From Maribacter sp. (GTDB lineage Bacteria > Bacteroidota > Bacteroidia > Flavobacteriales > Flavobacteriaceae): a stretch of 43,423 nt of DNA. Both the position numbers and the translations under genes were made by a program. Below are positions 17,077-25,567 of the stretch, in pieces (the stretch's first letter is position 1; each line of letters opens with the position of its first letter). The stretch is from contig JARFRH010000026.1 in assembly GCA_029287355.1 (NCBI GenBank), forward strand, positions 1-43,423, given 5' to 3'. The notes under the pieces are model-generated. The model was given only the letters and a program-made list of their open reading frames with translations. It ran no database searches and had not been told where the DNA came from.

Positions 17077-20000
17077 ATGGAAAATAACAATGAAGCACAC
17101 CAAACGCCGGATTTTGTCTTTGAGGTAAGCTGGGAAGTATGCAATAAACTTGGTGGCATTTACACCGTGGTATCCACCAAGGCATCTTTAATGAAGGAGA
17201 AATATGGTGATAACTTCATCATGATCGGTCCAGACTTGTACAAAGAGGAAAACGGAAACAAGGAATTCTTAGAAGATACCGAGCTCTTCCAAACCTGGAA
17301 AGATCAGTTCAATACCGACTCCCTAAAAATTAGGACAGGCCGATGGAATATTCCAAGTAAACCGATTGTCATCCTTATTGATTTTTCACCATTATTCGTT
17401 AAAAAAGACCAAATCTTCAGCGAGTTGTGGGCAAAGAACGGACTGGATTCGCTCATGGGTGGATGGAATTATATCGAACCTGCTCTGTTCGGTGTGGCAT
17501 CGGGTAAGGTCATCGAACGTTTTTGCCAGTTTAATCTTCAGCGTGACCAGCATGGCCTAGCACATTTTCATGAATGGATGACCGGTGCCGGTGTGCTATA
17601 TCTTGAAAATTTAGCACCGGAAATTTCTACCGTATTTACTACCCATGCCACCTTTACCGGTAGGGTACTGTGTAGTAACGGTGAACCATTTTATAGCCGA
17701 TTCGAAACGTACGACGGTAATCAAGTTGCTAAGGAATTTAATGTCGTGGCACAACATTCCCTTGAAAAAATTGCAGCCATAACTGCGGACGCCTTTACTA
17801 CGGTTAGCGATAATACGGCACAAGAATGCCAACAATTACTTGGTAAGGCCGTAGACCTGGTAACGACCAATGGCTTTGACGATTCGTTTTTGCCCCAGAA
17901 AGACCAGTTTGCAAAAAAACAAACAGAGGCTAGAAAAAAAATAGTGCAGGTAGCTTCGGCGGTTTTAGGATACGAGGTGAACCAAGACAGTTTTCTAGTA
18001 GCCACTAGCGGAAGATACGAATACAGAAACAAGGGCATTGACATCTTCGTTGACGCCATGGCAAATTTGGAGGGCAAAAAAGATGCGAAACGGCAGGTAA
18101 TCGCTTTTGTACTGGTACCGGCACCGCATACCAATGCAAGGCCGGAGGTAACCGATGGTCTTGCTTCCAACCATTTTGAACGCGCAGACGAACCATCGCC
18201 ACTGACCCATTATTTACAAAATCCGGATAAAGATCTTATTCTCCAACAAATCAATAACAGCGGCCTATTCAACTACCCTACATCCAATGTAAAGATTATC
18301 TACGCCCCAATCTATTTAAATGGTAGCGATGGAGTATTCAATATGACCTACTATAATCTTTTAATTGGTTTTGATCTTACCATTTTTCCTTCGTATTACG
18401 AACCTTTTGGATATACTCCTTTAGAGAGCCTAGCCTTCCACGTTCCCACGGTCACTACTACTTTAACGGGCTTTGGTAAGCAGGTAAAATCAAAATTGAC
18501 CAATTTCAAGCAAGGCATGCAGGTTATAGAACGTTCCGATTATAACGATCGGAGCGTTACCGACCAGATTACCAACCATATCTATGAATTAAGCAATCAA
18601 GATGCGAAAGAAATGCAATTGGCTAGGGAGAAGGCTTTCGAAATTTCCCAATCCTTTTTATGGAAGAATCTGATTCATCATTATGATGCTGTTTATTCCT
18701 TGGCATTGAGACGACAGGCCTTACGAACAGTTTCCTTTGAACGCCTTAGAAAGCTGGCTCCGGCGGTCGACGTTGAAATGGCAAAATCGAATGATCCTAT
18801 TTGGAAAAAAGCTATGGTTAAATTTAAGCTGCCAAAAGCCTTGAAAAATCTAGAAAAATTATCGAAAAATCTCTGGTGGACATGGCATCAAGAGGCAAGT
18901 GAGCTATTCGCCTCCATTGATGAAGAAATATGGGAGACGAAAAAACACAACCCTATCGCACTGCTCAGCGCGTTGGATTATAACCGGCTTCTAGAACTGG
19001 AAAAGGATACAGGTTTTATGGAAAGCCTCCAAAGAATTTCAGCAAAATTTGATGATTATATGGCAAAAGCACCTAAAAAAACAAATTTCAAGGTAGCTTA
19101 TTTATGCATGGAATACGGGCTACACGAATCCATCCCCATATATTCTGGTGGATTAGGAATTTTGGCGGGTGACTATCTAAAAGAGGCAAGTGACCAAAAT
19201 ACCGATGTAGTGGCGTTTGGTCTGCTATACAGGTACGGCTATTTTGATCAGGGGCTTACCTTGCATGGCAATCAGGTCGCACAATATATCAAACAACATT
19301 TTACAATGTTACCCATTAGCCCTGTATGTGATGCAATGGGCAAGCGATTGATCTTACCGCTTCCTTTCCGTGGTCCTATTATTAGCGCACAGGTATGGAA
19401 AATGGAGATAGGCCGTATTGCGTTGTATTTATTCGATACCGATATTCCCGAAAATAGCGATGAGAATAAGAAGATAACGCACAATTTATATGGTGGCAAT
19501 ACTGAGAACCGATTTCGGCAAGAGCTTTTATTGGCCGCAAATTCACTAGAGCTCATGGAAATACTTCAAATAAAACCTGATTTGTTTCATTATAACGAAG
19601 GCCATACCGCTTTTACGGGCTTGATTCGGATTGTCAAACTTGTGGCACAGGAAAATTTAAGTTTTGAGGAAGCAGGCCAATTCGTAAAGGCATCCACACT
19701 TTTCACGACACATACCCCTGTACCTGCCGGACAGGACATTTTTGGCGAAGATTTGCTTAGAAGCTATCAGGCACATTTTGCGGATAGCATGAACATGACC
19801 TGGGATCGGTTCTATGGCCTAGGGAAAATAAATCCTAATGACCCAAAAGAAAATTTTTCAATGACTTATTTGGCTGCTAAACTGGCCGGGGAAATTAACG
19901 CAGTGAGTAAGATACATGCCGAAGTTATGCAAAAAATGTTCTGTCCCATTTGGAAAGGGTTCCTGTCCGAAGAACTTCAGATCAATAACGTCACCAACGG

Positions 20001-21327
20001 GGTACATTTTACAACTTGGACAGCTCCGGTATGGCAAAAACTGTTCATCGATACCTTTGGAAAGGATTTTTTGAAGGATGCTTCAAATGTAGCATATTGG
20101 TCAAAAATCAAGGAGATACCCAACGAACAAATCAGAAGTATTAAAACCAAACTAAAAAAGAAGCTGATCAAGGCATTGGAAAATAGGTTTCGCCAAGGAT
20201 TGAAAAATTTGCATCCTGGTCCCAAACATATTTACGGTACACTCGACGCTTTGAAAGAAGGTGATTTGATTATTGGTTTTGCTCGCCGTTTTGCGACGTA
20301 TAAGCGAGCCGACCTCTTGTTCAGGGATATCGGTAGACTCTCTAAAGTGATGGGCCATAAAACACGGACTGTGAAATTGATATTCGCAGGTAAGGCGCAT
20401 CCGGCAGATAAGGAGGGGCAGGCAATGATAAAACGGATCATTGAAATTTCTGAACGGTCGGAATTTCGGGGTAAAGTCATTTTCATCCAAAATTATGATA
20501 TGGCTTTGGCCCGATTAATGGTGCAAGGCGTGGATATTTGGCTCAATACCCCAGAAAGAGGTAAGGAAGCTTCAGGTACAAGCGGAATGAAAGCCGTATT
20601 CAATGGCACGCTTAACTTCAGTGTACAAGATGGTTGGTGGGCCGAGGGATATAGAAGCGATTCGGGCTGGGCACTTTCAAAAGAAAAGGTTTATGAAAAC
20701 AAAGAAGATCAAAATGACTTGGATGCAGAGACCATTTATAATATTCTAGAACATGAGATCATTCCTGAATACTATGAATTAAATGATAAAGGCATTCCTG
20801 AAAAATGGATAGATCGAATTAAGAATGCATTGACCCATATAGCCCCGAACTTTAGCACTACAAGAATGCTTCGTGAGTACACCGATAACTATTATACAAC
20901 AATGTACGGGCGCGTGAAAAAGATGAAAAAAAACAATTATGAAGGAACTAGGAAAATGGTGGGCTGGATGAAGAACATCAATGCCTCATGGGATGCTATT
21001 TCGGTGGTGGACGTTCAGGTGTCGGATAGCATAAAACCCTTAGAACTTGGCGAAAAGTTCGAAGCTGAAGTCACCCTAGACCTTGGAGGGCTTCCCGCTG
21101 AAGATATTGGGGTAGAATTGGTATTTGCCAAACGCTCTGAAAATGGCGACTATCGAATCCGGAATATACAAGAACTAAAATTCCAATCACAAAAAAAACA
21201 CCATGTACGCTACAAGGGCCAAGTTACTGCTTCGTTGACCGGGGCTTTTCAGTATGGAATCCGTTTTTTCCCAAAAAACCCTTGGTTGACCTATCGTAGA
21301 GACCTGCCTTTGGTAGAATGGATCTAG
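17077..21327 (+). CDS. glgP: Fused glycogen-synthase-like / alpha-glucan phosphorylase
   Basis: The 1416-residue bifunctional-looking protein is typical of Bacteroidota. The N-terminal part (about 1-550) is GT3 glycogen-synthase-like: FEVSWEVCNKLGGIYTVVSTKA, FHEWMTGAGVLYLE, and FPSYYEPFGYTPLESLAFHV. After a DUF3417-like segment (KNLEKLSKNLWWTWHQEA, near residue 590) comes a GT35 alpha-glucan phosphorylase: IYSGGLGILAGDYLKEASD, HYNEGHTAF, FTTHTPVPAGQDIF, NNVTNGVHFTTW, FARRFATYKRADLLF. The PLP-binding lysine is Lys1172 in SGTSGMKAVFNG. It would release glucose-1-phosphate from stored glycogen. Whether the N-terminal half is active cannot be told. The gene heads an operon under a class II-type regulon promoter. 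Confidence 0.95.
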   Translation: MENNNEAHQTPDFVFEVSWEVCNKLGGIYTVVSTKASLMKEKYGDNFIMIGPDLYKEENGNKEFLEDTELFQTWKDQFNTDSLKIRTGRWNIPSKPIVILIDFSPLFVKKDQIFSELWAKNGLDSLMGGWNYIEPALFGVASGKVIERFCQFNLQRDQHGLAHFHEWMTGAGVLYLENLAPEISTVFTTHATFTGRVLCSNGEPFYSRFETYDGNQVAKEFNVVAQHSLEKIAAITADAFTTVSDNTAQECQQLLGKAVDLVTTNGFDDSFLPQKDQFAKKQTEARKKIVQVASAVLGYEVNQDSFLVATSGRYEYRNKGIDIFVDAMANLEGKKDAKRQVIAFVLVPAPHTNARPEVTDGLASNHFERADEPSPLTHYLQNPDKDLILQQINNSGLFNYPTSNVKIIYAPIYLNGSDGVFNMTYYNLLIGFDLTIFPSYYEPFGYTPLESLAFHVPTVTTTLTGFGKQVKSKLTNFKQGMQVIERSDYNDRSVTDQITNHIYELSNQDAKEMQLAREKAFEISQSFLWKNLIHHYDAVYSLALRRQALRTVSFERLRKLAPAVDVEMAKSNDPIWKKAMVKFKLPKALKNLEKLSKNLWWTWHQEASELFASIDEEIWETKKHNPIALLSALDYNRLLELEKDTGFMESLQRISAKFDDYMAKAPKKTNFKVAYLCMEYGLHESIPIYSGGLGILAGDYLKEASDQNTDVVAFGLLYRYGYFDQGLTLHGNQVAQYIKQHFTMLPISPVCDAMGKRLILPLPFRGPIISAQVWKMEIGRIALYLFDTDIPENSDENKKITHNLYGGNTENRFRQELLLAANSLELMEILQIKPDLFHYNEGHTAFTGLIRIVKLVAQENLSFEEAGQFVKASTLFTTHTPVPAGQDIFGEDLLRSYQAHFADSMNMTWDRFYGLGKINPNDPKENFSMTYLAAKLAGEINAVSKIHAEVMQKMFCPIWKGFLSEELQINNVTNGVHFTTWTAPVWQKLFIDTFGKDFLKDASNVAYWSKIKEIPNEQIRSIKTKLKKKLIKALENRFRQGLKNLHPGPKHIYGTLDALKEGDLIIGFARRFATYKRADLLFRDIGRLSKVMGHKTRTVKLIFAGKAHPADKEGQAMIKRIIEISERSEFRGKVIFIQNYDMALARLMVQGVDIWLNTPERGKEASGTSGMKAVFNGTLNFSVQDGWWAEGYRSDSGWALSKEKVYENKEDQNDLDAETIYNILEHEIIPEYYELNDKGIPEKWIDRIKNALTHIAPNFSTTRMLREYTDNYYTTMYGRVKKMKKNNYEGTRKMVGWMKNINASWDAISVVDVQVSDSIKPLELGEKFEAEVTLDLGGLPAEDIGVELVFAKRSENGDYRIRNIQELKFQSQKKHHVRYKGQVTASLTGAFQYGIRFFPKNPWLTYRRDLPLVEWI

Positions 21328-21352
21328 AATACTTTTAATTAAAAAGAATATC

Positions 21353-21808
21353 ATGATAAAAAATTTGATCGTTAAAGAGTGCATAGAAATCCTAAGCAAC
21401 AATTACATCGGTCGTTTGGCCTATATAGCTCAAGGGCAACCTTTCGTAGTGCCAATAACCTATTATTACGACCGCCACAACAACAGTATCATCAGCTATT
21501 CTGCGGGAGGCTTTAAAATTGAATCGATGCGAAAAAACAGCCTGATTTCGTTGGAAGTGGATGAAATTAGATCTGTAAATCGTTGGCGTTCCGTACTTGC
21601 GCATGGTCTTTTTGAAGAACTGAGTAGCATTGATGCAAAACACCAACTACATCAGTTTGCACAAGGTGTGAAAAACATCATAGCTACCAAGGAAAAGGAA
21701 AATCCTCAATTTATAGGTGAATTTTCAAGCAAACTTGAAGCAGAAGGCATTCCTATAGTTTACCGCCTCAATATCGACAAAATTACGGGGAAACAAAGAA
21801 ATTGGTGA
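21353..21808 (+). CDS. FMN-binding, pyridoxamine-5'-phosphate-oxidase-like protein
   Basis: The 151-residue protein has the split-barrel flavin-nucleotide-binding pattern: ECIEILSNNYIGRLAYIAQGQPFVVPITYYYD, then SMRKNSLISLEVDEI and WRSVLAHGLFEEL. This is the layout of small PNPOx-like proteins of the DosR-type stress groups and of nitroimidazole-reductase relatives. It starts 25 bases after the phosphorylase gene and is presumably in the same operon. The actual substrate, possibly an F420, FMN or heme-type cofactor, is unknown. Confidence 0.88.
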   Translation: MIKNLIVKECIEILSNNYIGRLAYIAQGQPFVVPITYYYDRHNNSIISYSAGGFKIESMRKNSLISLEVDEIRSVNRWRSVLAHGLFEELSSIDAKHQLHQFAQGVKNIIATKEKENPQFIGEFSSKLEAEGIPIVYRLNIDKITGKQRNW

Positions 21809-21929
21809 GTAGCAGTCCTACTAAATTTTAGTTTTTACCGAGGGCGGTGCAAAACAAAAGGGATTTTAACAAAAATGAGGAATGGTCTTTCCTGCAGAAA
21901 GACCATAACCGTATCAAAGCGTATCAGGA

Positions 21930-22148
21930 ATGATGCATATCATTTCACAAAAATGGTATCAATACTTTCTTTGCATTAGAACATTTTACAAACTGAAATT
22001 CAGAAAAAGCGAAGACTTTGAATACCCTTGCCCTAATCAGCAAGGAAAACCTCATAAAGGCTTGGTCTATTTTACAGGGCTTAAATTTGGGGATACCCGA
22101 AAATCGACGATTCTAAGAAAAGGTCATAAAAGTATCGTCAAAAAATAA
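21930..22148 (+). CDS. Doubtful small reading frame between FMN-protein and pfkB
   Basis: The 72-codon frame encodes a basic, aromatic N-terminal half (KWYQYFLCIRTFYKLKF) and a Lys/Gly-rich C-terminal half ending SIVKK. I recognise no family, and the leader lacks clear start signals. The 388-base gap (21809-22196) in which it lies could instead be an untranslated spacer or a gene remnant. Low confidence that it is translated. Confidence 0.25.
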   Translation: MMHIISQKWYQYFLCIRTFYKLKFRKSEDFEYPCPNQQGKPHKGLVYFTGLKFGDTRKSTILRKGHKSIVKK

Positions 22149-22196
22149 CAGAAAGGCAAAACAACGATACAAATTGATCCATACCAAATCTAACAA

Positions 22197-23147
22197 ATGC
22201 ACAAAATAGTCACCCTTACAATGAACCCCCTTGTAGAAAAGGATACTTCTGTCGCGAGTATCAGGCCAAATACCAAGTTACGTTGTGCTTCACCTACCTA
22301 CCAAGCGGGAGGAGGAGGCATCAATGTATCTCGTGCTTTGAATAAATTAGGAGGAAAATCACTTTGTATTTATTTGGCAGGCGGGTACAGAGGAGATCAC
22401 CTTAGAGAGCTGGTGGCGAATGCAGGCATAGCACAAGAAGTGATTTCGGTAGAAGGCCGGACCCGTGATTACCTTTCGGTAACCGATACCATTACGAACT
22501 TACAATACCGGTTCGGGGTACCGGGCCCCCACGTGAAAGAAAAAGAATGGGAACATGTCCTGAAGCTACTGGAAGAACACATTCAGAAAGGTGATTACTT
22601 GGTGGTCAGCGGTAAACTACCGCCGGGAGTTCCCCCGAATTTTTATGTAATGGTCTCTAAAATTACAGAAAAAAATGAGGCAAGACTTGTTCTGGATACC
22701 TCCGGTAAAGCATTGTTGCCAAGTATGGAAGCTAATATTTTTATGATGAAGCCAAATTTAGCGGAGCTTAGTATTCTAAATGGAGTAAAATCTATCTCGG
22801 CTATGGAATTGGAATCTTTTGCCATAAAGTTTCTAAAAGATTATTCCTGTGAGGTGCTGGTAGTTTCGTTAGGTGCAAACGGGGCCTTGCTAGCCACAAA
22901 AAATAAAATGGAACACATTTCCGCCCCAACGGTACTTCAAAAAAGTACTTTAGGAGCCGGGGATAGTATGGTGGCAGGAATGGTGCTAAGCCTAGTTCAA
23001 GGCAAATCCTTAGATGAAATGTTGCAATACGGAGTGGCCTGCGGTACTGCGGCTACCCTGCGCCCTGGCACACAGTTATGCGACAAAAAGGATGTGGATA
23101 GTTTATATGAATTGATAACTAAAGAGACAAAAATAAACCAAAACTGA
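22197..23147 (+). CDS. pfkB: PfkB-family 6-phosphofructokinase (minor isozyme type)
   Basis: The 316-residue ribokinase-fold sugar kinase begins VTLTMNPLVEKDTSV and has the substrate glycine loop YQAGGGGINVSRALNKLGG. The C-terminal PfkB signature is STLGAGDSMVAGMVL, with the catalytic Asp in GAGDS. These features match E. coli PfkB rather than FruK, so fructose-6-phosphate is the likely substrate. Together with the phosphorylase upstream it would feed stored glycogen into glycolysis. Its stop codon TGA is the first part of the next operator (23145-23156), so the regulator site overlaps the gene end. Confidence 0.9.
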   Translation: MHKIVTLTMNPLVEKDTSVASIRPNTKLRCASPTYQAGGGGINVSRALNKLGGKSLCIYLAGGYRGDHLRELVANAGIAQEVISVEGRTRDYLSVTDTITNLQYRFGVPGPHVKEKEWEHVLKLLEEHIQKGDYLVVSGKLPPGVPPNFYVMVSKITEKNEARLVLDTSGKALLPSMEANIFMMKPNLAELSILNGVKSISAMELESFAIKFLKDYSCEVLVVSLGANGALLATKNKMEHISAPTVLQKSTLGAGDSMVAGMVLSLVQGKSLDEMLQYGVACGTAATLRPGTQLCDKKDVDSLYELITKETKINQN

Positions 23148-23187
23148 CCTAGGTCATTTTAAAGTCAAAAGAGGGTATGTACTTTAG
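23145..23187 (+). promoter_or_regulatory. Regulon promoter: perfect TGACCTAGGTCA operator plus -7 box TACTTTAG
   Basis: The operator (23145-23156) is the only perfectly palindromic copy of the twelve and is probably near the true consensus. The box is 23180-23187, at the standard spacing. No protein-coding gene follows in this direction for over 800 bases, so the promoter appears to serve a non-coding transcript. Confidence 0.8.
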
Positions 23188-23191
23188 TACC

Positions 23192-23406
23192 TTAATTAAT
23201 ACAACGTAGTTCTTTGAAAAAAAGTTGGGTCTTGTTCGGGGGAACTCAAGACCCAAAAAGCAAGAAGAGGTTACAGACACCCTTTCATACCTTTTGAATC
23301 GTGAACGGATCTAGTGATAGGTTCAAGTAGGGATCAGTATAAGTGGAAATCGGGTTGATTAACGTCTTCTAGGAGACCGGAACGTTTCGGCGTTCCGGTT
23401 TCTTTT
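23192..23406 (+). ncRNA. Candidate regulated small RNA, about 215 nt
   Basis: The predicted transcript starts just after the -7 box at 23180-23187 and ends at a strong terminator (23373-23406). Near its 5' end is a long hairpin: TTGGGTCTTG (23225-23234) pairs perfectly with CAAGACCCAA (23247-23256), with an inner GTTC/GAAC extension around a GGGG loop. No start codon followed by a plausible reading frame is visible. The combination of a perfect operator, a promoter, internal structure and a terminator supports a small RNA induced with the stress regulon. The family is unknown; targets cannot be deduced here. Confidence 0.6.
23373..23406 (+). terminator. Intrinsic terminator T1 of the small-RNA locus
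   Basis: The 12-bp stem GAGACCGGAACG / CGTTCCGGTTTC (one G-T pair) closes a TTTCGG loop and is followed by TTTT. The CCGGAA stem core and the loop recur in T3 and T2 respectively. Confidence 0.8.
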
Positions 23407-23597
23407 AAAGAACAGCAAATTATTGATCGGTACGGTCGCAAGACGGTAGCGCTCATAGTAAAGAAGAAGGATGCAGTTGGTATCAAAGTTGATCCGCTAG
23501 ATTATTTTAGCAATAAGGTGGTTTTAAAGATTAATGACCGATATAGATGAATTCCATTTCTTTATGGAAAACAGGAAGTTTCGGCTTCCTGTTTTTT
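23407..23597 (+). ncRNA. Possible second non-coding segment ending at terminator T2
   Basis: No coding frame is visible between T1 and T2. The segment contains the small hairpin TTCCAT-TTCTTT-ATGGAA (about 23552-23569) just before T2. No operator with correct spacing is found, so it may be a read-through product of the first RNA, a separate constitutive RNA, or an antisense leader. Weak support. Confidence 0.25.
23568..23597 (+). terminator. Intrinsic terminator T2
   Basis: The 11-bp perfect stem AAAACAGGAAG / CTTCCTGTTTT carries the same TTTCGG loop as T1 and continues into a T-tract (six Ts in total). Confidence 0.75.
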
Positions 23598-23763
23598 CTC
23601 TTTGACATGATAAATAAAGACAAAGGCTTCTAAGCAGTAATGCCTTAGCGGCCATACAATGGTATCGAAGCTATTTCTTTGATTTTGATAATCCAAGTAA
23701 TTGCGTAGCTAGTACGTTCCTGCTTGGTCTGCACTCAAGAATTAAGGGAAATCGATACCTAAA

Positions 23764-23797
23764 AAAAGACCGGAATACTCCACTATTCCGGTCTTTT
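23764..23797. terminator. Bidirectional terminator T3
   Basis: A 14-bp perfect stem AAAAGACCGGAATA / TATTCCGGTCTTTT surrounds a CTCCAC loop. It has A- and T-tracts on both sides, so it can terminate either strand. Upstream, GGTATCGA (about 23661) can pair with TCGATACC (about 23752), closing a domain that may be a third RNA. Confidence 0.75.
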
Positions 23798-23823
23798 ATA
23801 AAATATGATGAACACTTCAAAAG

Positions 23824-23857
23824 GAAACAGGAGACCTCGGGTCTCCTGTTTCTGTTT
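23824..23857. terminator. Terminator-like hairpin T4
   Basis: A 13-bp perfect stem GAAACAGGAGACC / GGTCTCCTGTTTC with a TCG loop is followed by TGTTT. It lies 26 bases after T3 and shares the ACAGGA core with T2. Confidence 0.65.
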
Positions 23858-24023
23858 AGGATCGAAACAAGTATTTCATGATAAAGAATTTTGAAAATAA
23901 CCACCTTAATAGCCGAGTTTCGAAAAATTCAATATGGTCTATAAATTCATGGTTCTACAGATGCTAGAGATTATCGTTGTCAAGAGCTCCAATCTATACT
24001 TTTATGTTTTAGATATTGATATC

Positions 24024-24366
24024 ATGAAAAAAATAGCTTTGAAGATCGGAATGCTAAAAATGACCGCACGTTCCTCTACATGATTTGTGGATCGCTTGAA
24101 AAACAAGGCGATAGCAGCGCTTCGCTTCCAAAAGCTCTTGGTCATCGGTATGACCGAAAATCTTACTGCACGAAATATTTTTGAGGTAGAACTCAAAAAA
24201 TAGTTCATCAAACACGGAATCAATGCTTAATAAAGCAGTATGACCATAGATCATTCTTTCACAGCCTCGAAAAGAAGCGAGTTAGAAATAGAAGTGTGAA
24301 GCAAAAACTTTTGCAAGAAGCTATTGGTTGGTTTATTTGTTTGGATATTGCCTTGTATCGCAAAAT
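24024..24366 (+). pseudogene. Decayed short conserved flavobacterial protein (IGMTENLTAR family)
   Basis: One frame from ATG 24024 reads through four in-frame stop sites while keeping a protein-like sequence. It begins MKKIALKIGMLKMTARSST, then after TGA gives FQKLLVIGMTENLTARNIFE and VELKK, after TAG gives FIKHGINA, and after a double stop gives SFTASKRSELEIE. From memory this matches a small secreted or lipoprotein family of Bacteroidota with the pattern IVGMTENLTARKIFE...RGVEA...SKRTEEEI. The frame is kept but stops have accumulated, so decay was by substitution. The parent gene probably belonged to the same stress set. Confidence 0.55.
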
Positions 24367-24416
24367 AAACATGTTACTAAAGAAAGCGGCCTAGTGACTT
24401 AAATGGGCACATTTGG

Positions 24417-25418
24417 CTATTCTTTTCTTTTCTCAAAAAAAAGATTAAGTATACGATACTTGTCCCCGTCGAACTGCGTTTTGAAAACATCCTTTTTACG
24501 GGCAAGACCATCTTCCATTAAATAGCTTAGTGGTTCAAAGATGTCAAAACTCCTAAAAATTTCTTTCGAGATGGCCAATATGGGCAAAGCTAAGATCATT
24601 CCTGAGATGCCCCACGTGATTCCACCAACGAACAGACCGAGAATAACAAACAAAGGGTTTATCCTAATACTTTTTCCCATAATATTCGGGGAGATAAAAT
24701 TACCCTCGATTTGTTGAACCAAAATGTAGAGCCCAATTACAGCTAAAGGTTGCCAGATGGTTTCGGATACCATCATCATGTAAAAAAATGGCAAAATTCC
24801 ACCAATGGATGTTCCGACATAAGGGATGATTTCAAGAAATCCGGCCAAGAATCCCCAAAAGAATGGATAGGGGACGCCTATTAACCACAGTCCCGAACCA
24901 ATTAAGAGACCAAGGATAATAATGACCAATCCCTGTCCAAACATATAGCGTTTGGTAAGATTTTGAATTTGATGTAAAAGTTGTTCCACTGTTTCCCTCC
25001 GTTTGGCATTTACTTGAACGAGAAGAAAGTTTTTAAAAGCGGTCCGGTACAATAGCATAAAATAGGTAATTAAGACGATTAATACCATATTGGCCAAAAC
25101 GATGGTGGTTGATTGTAGGCTTTCCCGAATTAAGCCCAGTGAACTGTCGGATGCCGCCATAATGTTGTCGGAGATCCAACTGAAAGTAGCATCGGCCTCC
25201 AAGTTGAATTTTTGATCTGACCAACCGGAAAGCGACACCAACACTTTATTTAACCCTTCTCTAACCGAAGGAAGGTCATTGAACAAAATCCTTGTTTGGT
25301 TGTAAAAGAAGAAAAGCACTGCGAATAAAGGTCCCACGGCCAATAGGTACGAGGTAAGTATAGCCAATATCCTGCTGCGTAATTTTAGTTCGAAAAAGCC
25401 AACTATGGGCTTTAGCAT
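24417..25418 (-). CDS. AI-2E-family transporter-like membrane protein, main part
   Basis: This 333-codon frame encodes a permease of the AI-2E/PerM superfamily: repeated hydrophobic helices, the central FGQGLVIIILGLLIGSGLWLI and FLEIIPYVGTSIGG motif region, and GGITWGISGMILALPILAI near the end. The family's first membrane helix is missing from this frame but is encoded just upstream in another frame (25418-25546), joined at a run of nine Ts. Its first ATG overlaps the stop of that upstream piece (TGATG). It follows the sigma-like gene at 25568 and is probably cotranscribed. Substrates of such proteins are uncertain (signals, Na+/H+ or organic acids). Confidence 0.85.
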   Translation of the reverse strand: MLKPIVGFFELKLRSRILAILTSYLLAVGPLFAVLFFFYNQTRILFNDLPSVREGLNKVLVSLSGWSDQKFNLEADATFSWISDNIMAASDSSLGLIRESLQSTTIVLANMVLIVLITYFMLLYRTAFKNFLLVQVNAKRRETVEQLLHQIQNLTKRYMFGQGLVIIILGLLIGSGLWLIGVPYPFFWGFLAGFLEIIPYVGTSIGGILPFFYMMMVSETIWQPLAVIGLYILVQQIEGNFISPNIMGKSIRINPLFVILGLFVGGITWGISGMILALPILAISKEIFRSFDIFEPLSYLMEDGLARKKDVFKTQFDGDKYRILNLFFEKRKE

Positions 25419-25546
25419 CAGGGCAAAAAAAAACTGAATACTAGCGGGACAAAAATCACCTTGGCTACAATTAAAATCCAGATTAGGACCGTTAGGGTAA
25501 AAACAAAGTAAAAGGTATTTGCCAGATTGAACGTATATTTTCGCAT
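25418..25546 (-). CDS. N-terminal piece of the AI-2E transporter, out of frame with the main part
   Basis: ATG 25546 opens a 42-codon frame MRKYTFNLANTFYFVFTLTV followed by a hydrophobic helix (LIWILIVAKVIFVPLVFSFF) and ends at TGA 25418. The helix and the following ALMLKPIVGFFE of the main frame would form a continuous, family-typical N terminus if the T9 run (minus strand, at 25433-25425) had ten Ts. Either the gene has a one-base deletion, or slippage on the T run or stop-start coupling (TGATG) restores expression, or the sequence has a homopolymer error. Confidence 0.7.
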   Translation of the reverse strand: MRKYTFNLANTFYFVFTLTVLIWILIVAKVIFVPLVFSFFLP

Positions 25547-25567
25547 GGGTTTTTGATTTTATACGAG

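Noticed and set aside
24002-24254. Two minus-strand open frames of about 70 codons
   Set aside because: They lie opposite the decayed IGMTENLTAR-type frame and have no recognisable features or start signals.
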